Below, piece by piece: positions 39,668 through 48,630 of a stretch of DNA of 64,000 nucleotides; the first letter of the stretch is position 1; each line of letters opens with the position of its first letter. The stretch is from Telluria mixta (GTDB taxonomy: Bacteria > Pseudomonadota > Gammaproteobacteria > Burkholderiales > Burkholderiaceae_D): contig NZ_CP119520.1 in the NCBI RefSeq assembly GCF_029223865.1, positions 6,386,001-6,450,000 of the forward strand. The letters are read 5' to 3'. The position numbers and the translations under genes were made by a program. Under the pieces are notes generated by a model. The model worked only from the letters and a program-made list of their open reading frames with translations. It made no database searches and was not told the DNA's origin.

Positions 39668-39879
39668 ATGCAGGGATCTCTTACCGTCGCCGACGCCCAG
39701 CAGGACATGCGCACGGCCTACCTGGGCGGCGCGCCCGGGCTGTTCGTGTCGGGCACCGTCTGGACCATCGCCGGCCTCGTTTGCCTGTAAAAGTCGGTGG
39801 CGTCATCGAGATCGTGTACGGCATCGTGGTACTGGCTACCCAGCGCGGCACGACCCGCACCGCACCTGCATCGACCTGA
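39668..39879 (+). pseudogene. Relic of a DUF7010-like membrane protein with internal deletion
   Basis: A strong GGAGG site precedes an ATG at 39668. It begins MQGSLTVADAQQDMRTAYLG then GAPGLFVSGTVWTIAGLVCL and stops at 39790 after 40 residues. In another frame directly after lies VGGVIEIVYGIVVLATQRG, which resembles the C-terminal end of the same kind of protein, stopping at 39879. Intact relatives, as I remember them, are around 180-200 residues with five or six helices, so the central part seems deleted. The assignment rests on memory of the N- and C-terminal patterns. Confidence 0.5.
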
Positions 39880-39881
39880 CC

Positions 39882-40814
39882 TCACGCGGACTTGTCGCGA
39901 TTCTTGCAAAACACCTCGTCCAGCATGTCGAGAAACGCCCGCGTCTTCGCGGGCATCAGCCGCCTGCCGGGGAACACGGCCCAGCCCGTCGAACCCGGCA
40001 GATCCCAGTCCGGCAGCACGCGCACCAGTTCTCCCTTCTTGACGTGCTTGGCCACGATGAAATCCGTGCTCGCCGCGATGCCGGCCCCGCTCGACGCGAT
40101 CTTCGCCAGCAGCTGGGGCGAATTGGCCGTCAGGCGGGCCGTCAGCTCCTTCTCCCACCGCACTTTGCCTCGCTGCAGAATCCACGGCACGGCACCGCCC
40201 GAGCGGCTGAGGATGCACAGCAAATCGTGTTGCAGCAGGTCGTCCGGATGCTCGGGCAGGCCCCGCCGCGCGAGATAGGACGGCGCGGCGTACAGGCCGA
40301 ACTGCTGGATGGCGACGCGGCGCGCGGCCAGGGTCGAATCCTCGGGCAGATCGCCCATGCGGATCGCGATGTCGAAGTTTTCCGCGACGAGGTCCACGCG
40401 CCGCGGCGACAGATCCAGTTCCAGCGACACGGCCGGATAGCGGTCCATGAATTGCGGAATCATGTCCGCCATGACGACGTTGGCGAAATCCTGCGGCATC
40501 GAGATGCGCAGCTTGCCGCTGGGCGCGGCCTGGCGGTGCTGGGCCAGCGCGCCGGCCGCCTCCACCTCTTCCGCCACCTTGCGTGCATGTTCCAGCAGGC
40601 TCGCGCCGAATTCCGTCAGCATCAGGCGCCGCGTCGTCCGCTGCAGCAGGCGCTCGCCCACGCTCGCCTCCAGCATCGCGATACGGCGCGACACGGTCGA
40701 CTTCGGCAAATCGAGGCGCTGCGCGGCCATGCTGAAGCTGCCGGCCTCGACGATGCGGGCAAACAGCAGCAGGTCGTTCGGTTCGACGTCCATAGATGGG
40801 ATTGTTCCACTCAT
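39882..40814 (-). CDS. LysR-family transcriptional regulator
   Basis: The 310-residue protein has an N-terminal winged helix (about 10-70): [20 protein letters not shown] then [20 protein letters not shown] and [15 protein letters not shown]. The effector-binding domain follows ([39 protein letters not shown]). It is divergent from the azoreductase gene with a 95-bp spacer, the classic arrangement for a LysR regulator controlling its neighbour; induction by quinones or azo/electrophilic compounds is a plausible inference. Confidence 0.92.
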   Translation of the reverse strand: MSGTIPSMDVEPNDLLLFARIVEAGSFSMAAQRLDLPKSTVSRRIAMLEASVGERLLQRTTRRLMLTEFGASLLEHARKVAEEVEAAGALAQHRQAAPSGKLRISMPQDFANVVMADMIPQFMDRYPAVSLELDLSPRRVDLVAENFDIAIRMGDLPEDSTLAARRVAIQQFGLYAAPSYLARRGLPEHPDDLLQHDLLCILSRSGGAVPWILQRGKVRWEKELTARLTANSPQLLAKIASSGAGIAASTDFIVAKHVKKGELVRVLPDWDLPGSTGWAVFPGRRLMPAKTRAFLDMLDEVFCKNRDKSA

Positions 40815-40909
40815 TGAATAATGTTATCCATTCTACCGTCTACCGCACGATATTTGGAACCGTTAAAGTGACTCCATCGAAACACGAACCAACAACGAAG
40901 GAGCACACC

Positions 40910-41503
40910 ATGAACATCCTGCAAATCAACTCCAGCCTGCGCGGCAACCAATCCGAATCGACCCGCGTCGCCAATGCGATCGTCGCCAAGGTGGCCGGCG
41001 CCAACCCGGGCGCGACCGTCACCGTGCGCGACCTGGGCGCGAACCCGCATCCGGTGCTGGACGAAGCGGCGCTGGGTGCCCTGTTCACCCCGGCCGACCA
41101 GCGCACGGCCGAGCAGGCTGCCCGCGTGGCCCTGGACGACACGCTGATCGCCGAAGCGCAGGCCGCCGACGTGATCGTGATCGGCGCCCCGATGTACAAC
41201 TTCGGCATGCCGATCCAGCTGAAAGCATGGTTCGACGCCATCGCCCGCGCCGGCGTGACCTTCCGCTACACGGAGAACGGTCCGGAAGGCCTGCTGAAGA
41301 ACAAGAAGGTGTTCGTGGCCACGGCCCGCGGCGGCATCTACCCGCTCGACGCCGACCCGCAAGTCCCGCACATCCGCATGCTGCTGAACTTCCTGGGCCT
41401 GACGGACCACCAGTTCATCTACTCGGCAGGCCTGGCGATGGGTCCGGAAGCGGCTGCGAAAGGCCAGGCCGACGCGGACGCCGCAGTCGCAGCACTGGCA
41501 TAA
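40910..41503 (+). CDS. azoR: FMN-dependent NADH-azoreductase / quinone reductase
   Basis: The start at 40910 follows AAGGAG and gives 197 residues, the normal AzoR size. Flavodoxin-fold FMN-binding motifs are present: [35 protein letters not shown] and [11 protein letters not shown]. The enzyme reduces quinones and azo compounds with two electrons using NADH, protecting against electrophile stress. The pirin gene follows 32 bases downstream on the same strand; the LysR gene is divergent. Confidence 0.92.
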   Translation: MNILQINSSLRGNQSESTRVANAIVAKVAGANPGATVTVRDLGANPHPVLDEAALGALFTPADQRTAEQAARVALDDTLIAEAQAADVIVIGAPMYNFGMPIQLKAWFDAIARAGVTFRYTENGPEGLLKNKKVFVATARGGIYPLDADPQVPHIRMLLNFLGLTDHQFIYSAGLAMGPEAAAKGQADADAAVAALA

Positions 41504-41535
41504 ACCATCAACATTGCGTCAAGGAGAGAGCGATC

Positions 41536-42429
41536 ATGACCCAGCAAGTGCAAACCCAGGCCGTGGCCACCAGCCGCGGCGTCGAACGCCTGGTCGGCGG
41601 CCAGTTCGTGATGGACGGCGCGGGCGTCAAGATCAACCGCGTCCTGACGCAACCGCTGCAGCGCCGACTCGACCCGTTCCTCATGCTGGACGCGTTCGGC
41701 AGCGACAAGGCGGGCGATTACATCGCCGGCTTCCCGGAGCACCCGCACCGCGGCTTCGAGACCGTCACCTACATGCTGACGGGGAACATGCGCCACCGCG
41801 ACAGCGCCGGCCATGAAGGCTCGATCACGAACGGCGGCGTGCAGTGGATGACGGCAGGCCGCGGCGTGATTCACTCGGAAATGCCGGAGCAGAACGAAGG
41901 CCTGATGGAAGGGTTCCAGCTTTGGCTCAACCTGGCCGCCAGGGACAAGATGAGCGCACCGTGGTACCGCGACATCCCGGCCGAAGCAGTGCCTCGCTTC
42001 ACGCTGGACTCGGGCGCGACCGTGCAAGTGATCGCCGGCAGTACCCACGGCGTCGCCGGCGCCGTGCAGCGCGAGGTCACGGAACCCCTGTACCTGGACA
42101 TCGAGCTGCCTGCAGGCGCCACGTTCGAACAGGCGCTGCCGGCCGGGCACAACGCGTTCCTGTACGTATTCCGGGGCGAGGTCGTCGTCGAAGGTAAAGC
42201 CGTGCCGCAGGCCCGCATGGCGATCCTCGACAACGCCAGGACCGCCGACGGCGTACGCATCAAGGCGTCGCAACCGTCGCGCCTGCTGCTGATCGCGGGC
42301 CGGCCGCTGAACGAGCCGATCGCCCAATACGGCCCGTTCGTGATGAACACGCAGGCCGAGGTGTTCCAGGCCGTCGAGGATTTCCGTAACGGGAAGTTCA
42401 CGGACAGCACGGCGGCTTCGGCAGCGTAA
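41536..42429 (+). CDS. Pirin family protein
   Basis: The 297-residue bicupin starts at 41536 behind AAGGAGAG. Metal-binding residues are visible in the first cupin: His in FPEHPHRGFETVTYML (two positions), His in GRGVIHSEMP and Glu in EGLMEGFQLWLNL. The second cupin lies after about residue 170. Bacterial pirins act as quercetin or quinone dioxygenases or as protein regulators. Pairing with an azoreductase points to quinone or aromatic stress. A terminator follows. Confidence 0.92.
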   Translation: MTQQVQTQAVATSRGVERLVGGQFVMDGAGVKINRVLTQPLQRRLDPFLMLDAFGSDKAGDYIAGFPEHPHRGFETVTYMLTGNMRHRDSAGHEGSITNGGVQWMTAGRGVIHSEMPEQNEGLMEGFQLWLNLAARDKMSAPWYRDIPAEAVPRFTLDSGATVQVIAGSTHGVAGAVQREVTEPLYLDIELPAGATFEQALPAGHNAFLYVFRGEVVVEGKAVPQARMAILDNARTADGVRIKASQPSRLLLIAGRPLNEPIAQYGPFVMNTQAEVFQAVEDFRNGKFTDSTAASAA

Positions 42430-42443
42430 TCGTCCAAGTTTTC

Positions 42444-42495
42444 CGCGCGGGCAGACTGTCACTCTGTGGCGGTCTACCGCGCGTTTCCTTTTCTT
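42444..42495 (+). terminator. Probable rho-independent terminator
   Basis: CGCGCGG (42444-42450) pairs with CCGCGCG (42477-42483), with a further GCAGAC/GTCT-type inner pairing, followed by TTTCCTTTTCTT. It ends the azoR-pirin operon. Confidence 0.55.
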
Positions 42496-42538
42496 CGTCT
42501 ACACTAGCGAGCATCTCGAAGATCGCCGTACGTTAACG

Positions 42539-43024
42539 ATGCCGCTGCTCCCCGTTATTTCGTCCCTGCTGTCCCGTGCCAGCCGCGCCCTCGGCCTGGA
42601 AAGCGTCGACGCCTTCCCGCCCGGCCACCGCTACTCCCACACGCGCTGGGACCGCGCCTATTTCGACATCGCGTCCGACCTGACGGCGGACCGGATGGAG
42701 ACGGCGATCTGCGAGGCCATCACGAACACGCCCACCGTGTTCGCCCACATCACCCATCCGACGCCGCGCATGCAGCGCGCGCTGCTGGCCGTCATCCACG
42801 CGCGCCTGCGCCGCGGCAGCACGGCGCCGACGGACCTCGTCGCGATGCTGATCGACGCCTGCGACAGCCCGCGCACCCCGGAAGCCCTGCCCGGCCTGCG
42901 CGCGGCGCTGGCAACCACCGAAGGCTACGACCCGTCGATGCGCATCGCCCACCTGCAAGCCTGGCTGGCGGACATGCCGGCCGCCTTCGACGTCATCGAA
43001 GCGCCGGTGCGGGTGCGGGGCTGA
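42539..43024 (+). CDS. Conserved hypothetical protein
   Basis: The 161-residue soluble protein reads MPLLPVISSLLSRASRALGL then RYSHTRWDRAYFDIASDLTA. It is helical, with regular Leu/Ala spacing (RMQRALLAVIHARLRRGSTA, HLQAWLADMPAAFDVIEAP). No signal peptide, membrane helix or catalytic motif is visible and I recognise no family. TACACT at 42500-42505 is a possible -10. Its last 32 bases overlap the convergent acyltransferase gene. Confidence 0.65.
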   Translation: MPLLPVISSLLSRASRALGLESVDAFPPGHRYSHTRWDRAYFDIASDLTADRMETAICEAITNTPTVFAHITHPTPRMQRALLAVIHARLRRGSTAPTDLVAMLIDACDSPRTPEALPGLRAALATTEGYDPSMRIAHLQAWLADMPAAFDVIEAPVRVRG

Positions 43025-44141
43025 GCGCCGCATCCCACCGTGCGCGCAGGCGCATGAACGGCGTCTCCACGAGGACGTACAACAGCCACCCGGCCGCCAG
43101 CGACGCCGCCATGCACGCGGCGATCGTGACTGGATTCTCCGCGTTATAACCCGCCTGCGCCATGCGCGCCGCGACGAGGATGCTGACGGATTTGTGCGTC
43201 AGGTAGATCGCGTACGACCACAGCGCGAGGCGGGCCGCACCCGGCACGCGCACGCGGTGCAAGAGCGATCCCGGCGCCAGCGCGGCCAGGATCAGCAGGG
43301 AAAAGCCGAAGGCCAGCAGCGGGTAGCCGGCCACCGTCTGGGCGAGCGCATAATGATCGGCGAGGAACCACGCGAACGTGGCGCCGATAACGGCCAGGCC
43401 GGCCGCCAGCAGCGCATTGCCGCGCGCAAGGACGCGGCGCCACAGGCCCGGCGCGCGGTGTTTCAGCAGCGCGAGCGCGACACCGGCCAGCAATTCGTCG
43501 GCACGGCACCAGCTCGAGTAATAGATGTACTGGTAGTAGTAACCGAGTCGGTTAGGTGCATCCTGGCCGTCCTGCCAGATCGTCGCGCGGGCCAGCATCC
43601 CGCCCGCGACGGCCAGCAGCAACGCGCCCCACGCCCAGCGCTGCCTCACGCCGGCCTGCCCGAGTGCGGCGCCGAGGATGGCGGCGGCCGGCAGCAGCAT
43701 ATAGAACTGTTCCTCGATGCACAGCGACCACGCGTGCGAAAACGCGGTGCCCGGTTCCAGATGGATGTTCTGCGTGAAGGTGAGGTACTGCCACAGCGGG
43801 AGCATCGGCGTGTCGCCGCGCCAGGCCGGCCACAGCGCGTACAGCGCCAGCACGACCCAGAAATTGGGGAGCGTACGCAGCAGCCGGCGCAGGTAAAACC
43901 GGCCGAGTCCGAACCCGCGGGCGGACCCGAGCGCCGCGAAGATCTGGTTGCCGATCAGGTAGCCGGACAGCGCGAAGAACAGGTCGACGCCCGCCCAGCC
44001 CATCGTCCCGACCCAGCCGAACGTGGGCGCGTCGCTGACGAACAGCGTGTAGTGGTGCACCACGACGAGCGTTACCGCAAGCGCGCGCAAGGTGTCGAGG
44101 CCGTGGATGCGGGACGCAGTCCCCGTATTGACGCCGTCCAT
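42993..44141 (-). CDS. Acyltransferase 3 family membrane protein (OafA/YrhL-like)
   Basis: The 382-residue protein has about ten helices. Acyltransferase_3 landmarks are present: IHGLDTLRALAVTLVVVHHY (the conserved catalytic His region), GWAGVDLFFALSGYLIGNQI and the FYLRRLLRTLPNFWVVL stretch, then AWSLCIEEQFYMLLPAAAI. Such proteins O-acylate polysaccharides, lipids or peptidoglycan at the inner membrane. No SGNH domain is fused. The acceptor is unknown; the envelope glycosyltransferase operon 5 kb downstream is a possible partner. Confidence 0.9.
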   Translation of the reverse strand: MDGVNTGTASRIHGLDTLRALAVTLVVVHHYTLFVSDAPTFGWVGTMGWAGVDLFFALSGYLIGNQIFAALGSARGFGLGRFYLRRLLRTLPNFWVVLALYALWPAWRGDTPMLPLWQYLTFTQNIHLEPGTAFSHAWSLCIEEQFYMLLPAAAILGAALGQAGVRQRWAWGALLLAVAGGMLARATIWQDGQDAPNRLGYYYQYIYYSSWCRADELLAGVALALLKHRAPGLWRRVLARGNALLAAGLAVIGATFAWFLADHYALAQTVAGYPLLAFGFSLLILAALAPGSLLHRVRVPGAARLALWSYAIYLTHKSVSILVAARMAQAGYNAENPVTIAACMAASLAAGWLLYVLVETPFMRLRARWDAALSPAPAPALR

Positions 44142-44240
44142 GCTGGCATTCTTCTACGAAAACCACGGATGATGCCATGGGCGGGGCCGGCACGCTACAA
44201 TGCCCGCATTCTTCGCATTCATTCTTTTGGAAAACGCCGC

Positions 44241-45215
44241 ATGATCCCCGCCAGCCAGCTGCACTTCAAATCCGTCAACTACACCGGCCAGGGCCAAGGC
44301 CCGAAAGTCATCATCATGGGCGCCACGCACGGCAACGAAAAGTGCGGCACCCAGGCCATCCAGCGGATCATGGCGGAGATCGACGCCGGTACACTCGCCA
44401 TCGTGAACGGCAGTGTCACCTTCGTCCCCATCGTGAATCCGAAGGCCTATGCGCAAAATACGCGCTCGGGCGACCGCAACCTGAACCGCGACCTGTCCCC
44501 GAAAGCGGAACCGCACGACTTCGAGGACCACGTGGCCAACTGGCTGTGCCCGCTGCTGGCCCAGCACGACGTCCTGCTCGACCTGCACTCGTTCAACGCG
44601 GCGCACGGCGAACCGTTCGTGATGGTCGGCCCGCTCGACAACGACGGCCCTCTGGAACCCTTCACTCACATGCGCCAGGAACGCGCGCTCGCGCGCCGCC
44701 TGGGCGTTCGCCGCTTCGTCACGGGCTGGATGGCCGCGTACGGCGGCGGCGTCCAGCGCCGCTCGCGCGGCAACGCGCAAGAGCTGCAGACGGTCCTGCG
44801 CTACGGCATGGGCACGACGGAATACATGCGCAGCACCGGAGGCTACGCGCTGACGCTCGAATGCGGCCAGCACCTCGACCCGCGCGCGCCGGACGTCGCC
44901 TACACGGCCATCATGAACACCCTCGCCTTCCTGAAGATCATCGACGCACCCGAACCGGCACCCATCGCGTTCGAGGAGATGGAAGCGCTGCAGATGGTCG
45001 TCGTGCACGACAAGCTCGACGCCGGCGACCAGTTCACGCGCCAGTGGGCCAGCTTCGACCCGGTCGCGGAAGGCGAACAGATCGGCATGCGCGCGGACGG
45101 CACGCCCGTCGTCGCGGAATTCGCGGGCCGCATCCTGTTCCCGGATGTGAACGCCCAGCCGAACCACGAGTGGTACTACCTCACGCGCCCGAATCCCGCG
45201 TTCGGCCGCGAGTGA
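44241..45215 (+). CDS. Succinylglutamate desuccinylase/aspartoacylase family zinc hydrolase
   Basis: The start at 44241 gives 324 residues; the frame upstream is antisense to the acyltransferase gene. TACAAT at 44196-44201 is a likely -10. Zinc ligands are in GATHGNEKCGTQAI (His, Glu) and LLDLHSFNAAHGEP (His); the catalytic Glu is probably that of ALTLECGQH. The NPKAYAQNTRSGDRNLNRDL segment is the substrate-binding loop. The family is AstE/AspA-like (M14 fold), hydrolysing N-acyl amino acids. No arginine-catabolism genes are adjacent, so the substrate is open. Confidence 0.88.
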   Translation: MIPASQLHFKSVNYTGQGQGPKVIIMGATHGNEKCGTQAIQRIMAEIDAGTLAIVNGSVTFVPIVNPKAYAQNTRSGDRNLNRDLSPKAEPHDFEDHVANWLCPLLAQHDVLLDLHSFNAAHGEPFVMVGPLDNDGPLEPFTHMRQERALARRLGVRRFVTGWMAAYGGGVQRRSRGNAQELQTVLRYGMGTTEYMRSTGGYALTLECGQHLDPRAPDVAYTAIMNTLAFLKIIDAPEPAPIAFEEMEALQMVVVHDKLDAGDQFTRQWASFDPVAEGEQIGMRADGTPVVAEFAGRILFPDVNAQPNHEWYYLTRPNPAFGRE

Positions 45216-45289
45216 TGCGGCGGTCTGCGGCTTGAGGCGGACGGTGCTACGATGTACGGCACTGTCCACCTCCCGCCGTCCGCCATGCC

Positions 45290-45901
45290 ATGACCTCGAA
45301 CACGTTACTCCTCATCCTTGGCATCCACGCACTGGCCCTGATCTCGCCGGGTCCCGACTTCGCCGTCGTGACACGCACCGCCATCGTGTCCGGCCGCCGC
45401 GCCGGCCTGTGGGCCGCGGCCGGCGTCGCGACGGCGATCGGCATCTATGTCCTGATCTCCGTTCTCGGCATGTCGCTCGTGCTGGCGGCGCTGCCGGGCC
45501 TGTCGCGCATCCTGGCCGTCGTCGGCGCCCTGTACCTCGCGTGGCTCGGCATCCAGTGCCTGCGCTCGCGCGGCCAGCTGCCGGATGCGCCGGGCACGCA
45601 GGCCGGGCACAAAGCCTTCGTCAGCGGCTTCCTCACGAACCTGCTCAATCCCAAGGCGATGCTGTACTTCGGCTCCGTCCTGTCCCAGGCCCTGAAACCG
45701 GACCTGGCCGCCGCCGACGTCGCGCTGCTGTGGACGCTGCTCGTCGCCGAGTCGCTGCTGTGGTTCGCGCTCGTCGCGCTGCTGTTCTCGTCGCGCCCGG
45801 TGCTGGCCTGGCTGCGCGCACGCCTCGTCTGGCTCGACCGGACGGTGGGCGCCGTGCTGCTCGTGCTGGCCGCCAAGGTGTCGCTGCTCGCCCTGCGCTG
45901 A
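45290..45901 (+). CDS. LysE/RhtB family amino-acid exporter
   Basis: The 203-residue protein has six helices. The family signature LALISPGPDFAVVTRTAIVS sits at the N-terminus, followed by GRRAGLWAAAGVATAIGIYV and the helix-3/4 motif FVSGFLTNLLNPKAMLYF. LysE/RhtB proteins export amino acids such as lysine, homoserine or threonine. The whole gene is also open on the opposite strand in the frame of the LAB_N gene (see that entry). Confidence 0.9.
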   Translation: MTSNTLLLILGIHALALISPGPDFAVVTRTAIVSGRRAGLWAAAGVATAIGIYVLISVLGMSLVLAALPGLSRILAVVGALYLAWLGIQCLRSRGQLPDAPGTQAGHKAFVSGFLTNLLNPKAMLYFGSVLSQALKPDLAAADVALLWTLLVAESLLWFALVALLFSSRPVLAWLRARLVWLDRTVGAVLLVLAAKVSLLALR

Positions 45902-46153
45902 GCGCCGGATCAGCTGCAGGTTGCGCAGGTAGATCGCGACGCCGAGGCCCTGCCCCGCGACGAACACGGGATCGCGCCGGTGCAGCGCATACACGAGCAG
46001 CACGAGCGCACCCGCGATGCTCAGGTACCAGAACGACACGGGGATCACGCTGCGCCGGTCGCGCTCGCTGGCCAGCCACTGGATGACGAACCGGCCCATG
46101 AACACGGCCTGCCCGATAAAACCCAGCAGCAGCCACCTGTCTTCCTCAGCCAT
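45305..46153 (-). CDS. Lipid A biosynthesis N-terminal domain (LAB_N) protein with unusual antisense tail
   Basis: The start at 46153 overlaps the PAP2 stop by 8 bases. The first 90 residues are a normal LAB_N protein: WLLLGFIGQAVFMGRFVIQW, LASERDRRSVIPVSFWYLSI, LVYALHRRDPVFVAGQGLGV and IYLRNLQLIRR, three helices. Such proteins usually end soon after this point. Here no stop occurs until 45305, so the predicted product is 282 residues, with a 190-residue Gln/Arg/Gly-rich tail read antisense through the LysE gene. The tail looks non-functional. Either the stop codon is lost or translation really runs on. The domain is associated with lipid A/aminoarabinose-type modification. Confidence 0.7.
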   Translation of the reverse strand: MAEEDRWLLLGFIGQAVFMGRFVIQWLASERDRRSVIPVSFWYLSIAGALVLLVYALHRRDPVFVAGQGLGVAIYLRNLQLIRRSAQGEQRHLGGQHEQHGAHRPVEPDEACAQPGQHRARREQQRDEREPQQRLGDEQRPQQRDVGGGQVRFQGLGQDGAEVQHRLGIEQVREEAADEGFVPGLRARRIRQLAARAQALDAEPREVQGADDGQDARQARQRRQHERHAENGDQDIDADRRRDAGRGPQAGAAAGHDGGACHDGEVGTRRDQGQCVDAKDEE

Positions 46154-47009
46154 CGCCGCGCCTCCTCTGCACCCGCTGCACGAGCCGCACCAGGCCGATC
46201 CTGCCCAGCCACCAGCGCAGCCGCACCGCGCGCGCCGGTGGCGCCCGCGACAGGCAGCCCATCTCCCAGGTCCCCCACGCGAGACACACGACCCCGAGCA
46301 GGCGCTGCGCCGGCAGCACCGCCGGGATGCCGATGTGGCGGCTGACAACGAGGCTCGCCGCCACCGCCATCAGCACCGCGCCGGCCACCCTGCCGGCCGG
46401 CCCCGCCGTCGGCCACGGCCCGCGCCAGCGCGCCTGCAGCGCGAGACCGGCCCACGCGCCCAGCCAGCCGCCCAGCATCCCCCACAGGATGTCGAGCGGC
46501 CAGTGCACGCCGACCATGATGCGCGACAGCCCGACGAGACTCGCCAGCACGAGCAGCAGGCCGCGCCACAGCCGCCGGCCTTGCGCGCCCATGGCCCAGA
46601 TGCCGGCCAGTGCGAACACGGTCGCGGCGTGGCCGGATGGGAACGACACGCGGCGATAGGCCGGGCCGGCGTGGTGAAACGCGTCGCTCGCGAGCACGGA
46701 CAACGGCCGCGGCACGTCGATGAACTCCTTGGTGACCTGGGTCCACAGGCCTGCCACGACGCCCGCCAGCAGTGCCGCCCAGAACAGGTGCGGCGCACGG
46801 CGGATCCACGGCAGCACGAGCGCCAGCGCCACCGCGCCGTCGCCCAGCATCGTCAGGTGGAACCACACGGGATCGCCGACGGCCTGGCCGCCATGGTTCA
46901 GCCACAGGAACAGCGCGCGGTTGGTGTCCGTGGCAAGGATGCCGGCCACCAGCGCCAGCGCGACGGCGGGCGGCAGCCAGGCCCAGGGCGAGCGCAGGGA
47001 AGCCGGCAT
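46146..47009 (-). CDS. PAP2-family membrane phosphatase
   Basis: The start at 47009 (MPASLRSPWAWLPPAVALAL) gives 287 residues, 4 bases after the GT39 stop. The three phosphatase motifs are in order: KEFIDVPRP (KxxxxxxRP type), SFPSGHAATVFALAG (PSGH) and SRIMVGVHWPLDI (SRxxxxxHxxxD). About seven helices surround them. It may dephosphorylate undecaprenyl or lipid A phosphates released by the neighbouring glycosyltransferases. The C-terminal tail is Arg-rich. Confidence 0.9.
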   Translation of the reverse strand: MPASLRSPWAWLPPAVALALVAGILATDTNRALFLWLNHGGQAVGDPVWFHLTMLGDGAVALALVLPWIRRAPHLFWAALLAGVVAGLWTQVTKEFIDVPRPLSVLASDAFHHAGPAYRRVSFPSGHAATVFALAGIWAMGAQGRRLWRGLLLVLASLVGLSRIMVGVHWPLDILWGMLGGWLGAWAGLALQARWRGPWPTAGPAGRVAGAVLMAVAASLVVSRHIGIPAVLPAQRLLGVVCLAWGTWEMGCLSRAPPARAVRLRWWLGRIGLVRLVQRVQRRRGDG

Positions 47010-47013
47010 CGCG

Positions 47014-48630
47014 TTACCCTTCGATGCGCACCAGCAGCACGCCGCCTTCGCGGAACAGCACGCGGACGGGTGACGGCAAGCCGTCCAGCGCATCGCTGCG
47101 CGTGAGGATGACGTCGCCGGGGCGCGGCGCATCCGTCGCGGGCGTGACGGCGTCGCGGTAGACGGAAAAGCTGGGCACGTTGATGCGCCAGCTGCGCACG
47201 GGCCAGCCGGCCTGCCGGGCCAGCAGCGCGGCCCGCTTGACGGGCCCCTGCTGCAGCTCGGCCGCGGCGGGCAGCAGCAGGCCGCCGAACGCGTACGAAC
47301 AGGCCAGTGCGGCCGCCACGAGACGGGCCCAGGGGCCGCCCGTGCGCGGCCGTTCGGGCCACAGCATCAGCAGCACCACACAAGCCAGCAGCGCGATCGC
47401 CTGCGCATGCCAGGCCGGACCGAACACGTCGGCCCGCGACAGCGCTTCGCGCACGTACGGGTTGCGCGCGCCCGGCGCCGCATGGTGCAGTACGAGCGGC
47501 AGGATCGCGACGGCGGCGACCAGCACCAGCGCGGGCCACAGTGCCGCCACGCGGCTGCGCAACGCATGGCGCCGGCGTGCCATCAGGATGAACAGCGGTG
47601 TCGCGCCGTACAGCAGGTAATGCGGCAGCTTGGTGCCGGCCAGCGTGAAGAAGCCGAGAACGAACAGGAACCAGCACCACAGCAGCGTGTCGAGGGGCGT
47701 CGTGCGCATCCGCCGCACGCCGGGAAGCGCGGCCAGCAGGAGCCCCGTGTACGGCAGCACGAGCAGCAGCACGGCCGGCAGGTAGAAGAAGGGGCTGCCC
47801 GCGTGCCCCTGCAACGGCACGAGGAACCGTTCGACGTTGTGGCGCATGAAAAAGCCGGCGAGGAATGCATCGCCCCGGGCCGCGTATTCCAGCGCATACC
47901 AGGGTCCCGCGACGGCGAGCAGGATCAGCCAGCCCACCGGGTCGCGCACGGCGCGCCACCAGCCATTCATCCTTCCCTGCAGCCCGAACGCAAGTGCGCT
48001 GGCGGCAGCCGGCACGAGCAGCGCGACGGGCCCCTTCGTCAGCACGCCGAGCGCGATCCAGAGGAATACGCGGCGGCGCCAGCGCGGCCGCGGGTCGACC
48101 AGTTCGCGGTAGACGTCGAACAGCGCCAGCGCGAGGAACAGGTTCAGCAAGGCGTCGGCGATCGCGCCCCGGCCGATCACGACGACGCCGGCGCTCGTGG
48201 CGGCGATGAACGCGGCGGCATGGGCAGTGTCGCGGTCGACAACGCGGCGCGTGAACGCGTGGACGGCGGCGATCCACGCCGTGGCCGCGAGCGCCGACGG
48301 GAGCCGCAGCGCGAATTCGTCCAGGCCGAGCAGGCGCACGGACGCGGCCTGCAGCCAGTAGATGAGGATCGGCTTGTCGTAGCGGGGCTGGCCGTTCAGC
48401 CACGTCGACACGTAGTCGCCCCGCGCCAGCATCTCCCGCGTCGCTTCGCCGAACGCGCCCTCGTCCACGTCGAACAGCGGGATCGCACCCAGGTTGTAAA
48501 ACAGCCCGAGCCACACGGCCGCCGCGAGCAGCGCCGGCCACGCCCACGGCGCCAGCACGGCCAGTGCGCCGGACCCACGTTCTTGTGCCGGCGGCGTTCG
48601 CGCCAGCATCTCCGGTCCCTGCGTGTTCAT
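47014..48630 (-). CDS. GT39-family (ArnT-like) glycosyltransferase
   Basis: The start at 48630 overlaps the GT2 stop by ATGA and gives 538 residues. The N-terminal half has the ArnT/PMT-type motif IPLFDVDEGAFGEATREMLA (catalytic Asp-Glu loop) and GDYVSTWLNGQPRYDKPILI. About eleven helices span the membrane. A periplasmic C-terminal region of about 130 residues follows. GT39 enzymes transfer sugars from polyprenyl phosphate to lipid A, proteins or polymers. With the adjacent GT2 (polyprenyl-phosphate glycosyltransferase) it forms the usual donor-transfer pair. Confidence 0.9.
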   Translation of the reverse strand: MNTQGPEMLARTPPAQERGSGALAVLAPWAWPALLAAAVWLGLFYNLGAIPLFDVDEGAFGEATREMLARGDYVSTWLNGQPRYDKPILIYWLQAASVRLLGLDEFALRLPSALAATAWIAAVHAFTRRVVDRDTAHAAAFIAATSAGVVVIGRGAIADALLNLFLALALFDVYRELVDPRPRWRRRVFLWIALGVLTKGPVALLVPAAASALAFGLQGRMNGWWRAVRDPVGWLILLAVAGPWYALEYAARGDAFLAGFFMRHNVERFLVPLQGHAGSPFFYLPAVLLLVLPYTGLLLAALPGVRRMRTTPLDTLLWCWFLFVLGFFTLAGTKLPHYLLYGATPLFILMARRRHALRSRVAALWPALVLVAAVAILPLVLHHAAPGARNPYVREALSRADVFGPAWHAQAIALLACVVLLMLWPERPRTGGPWARLVAAALACSYAFGGLLLPAAAELQQGPVKRAALLARQAGWPVRSWRINVPSFSVYRDAVTPATDAPRPGDVILTRSDALDGLPSPVRVLFREGGVLLVRIEG

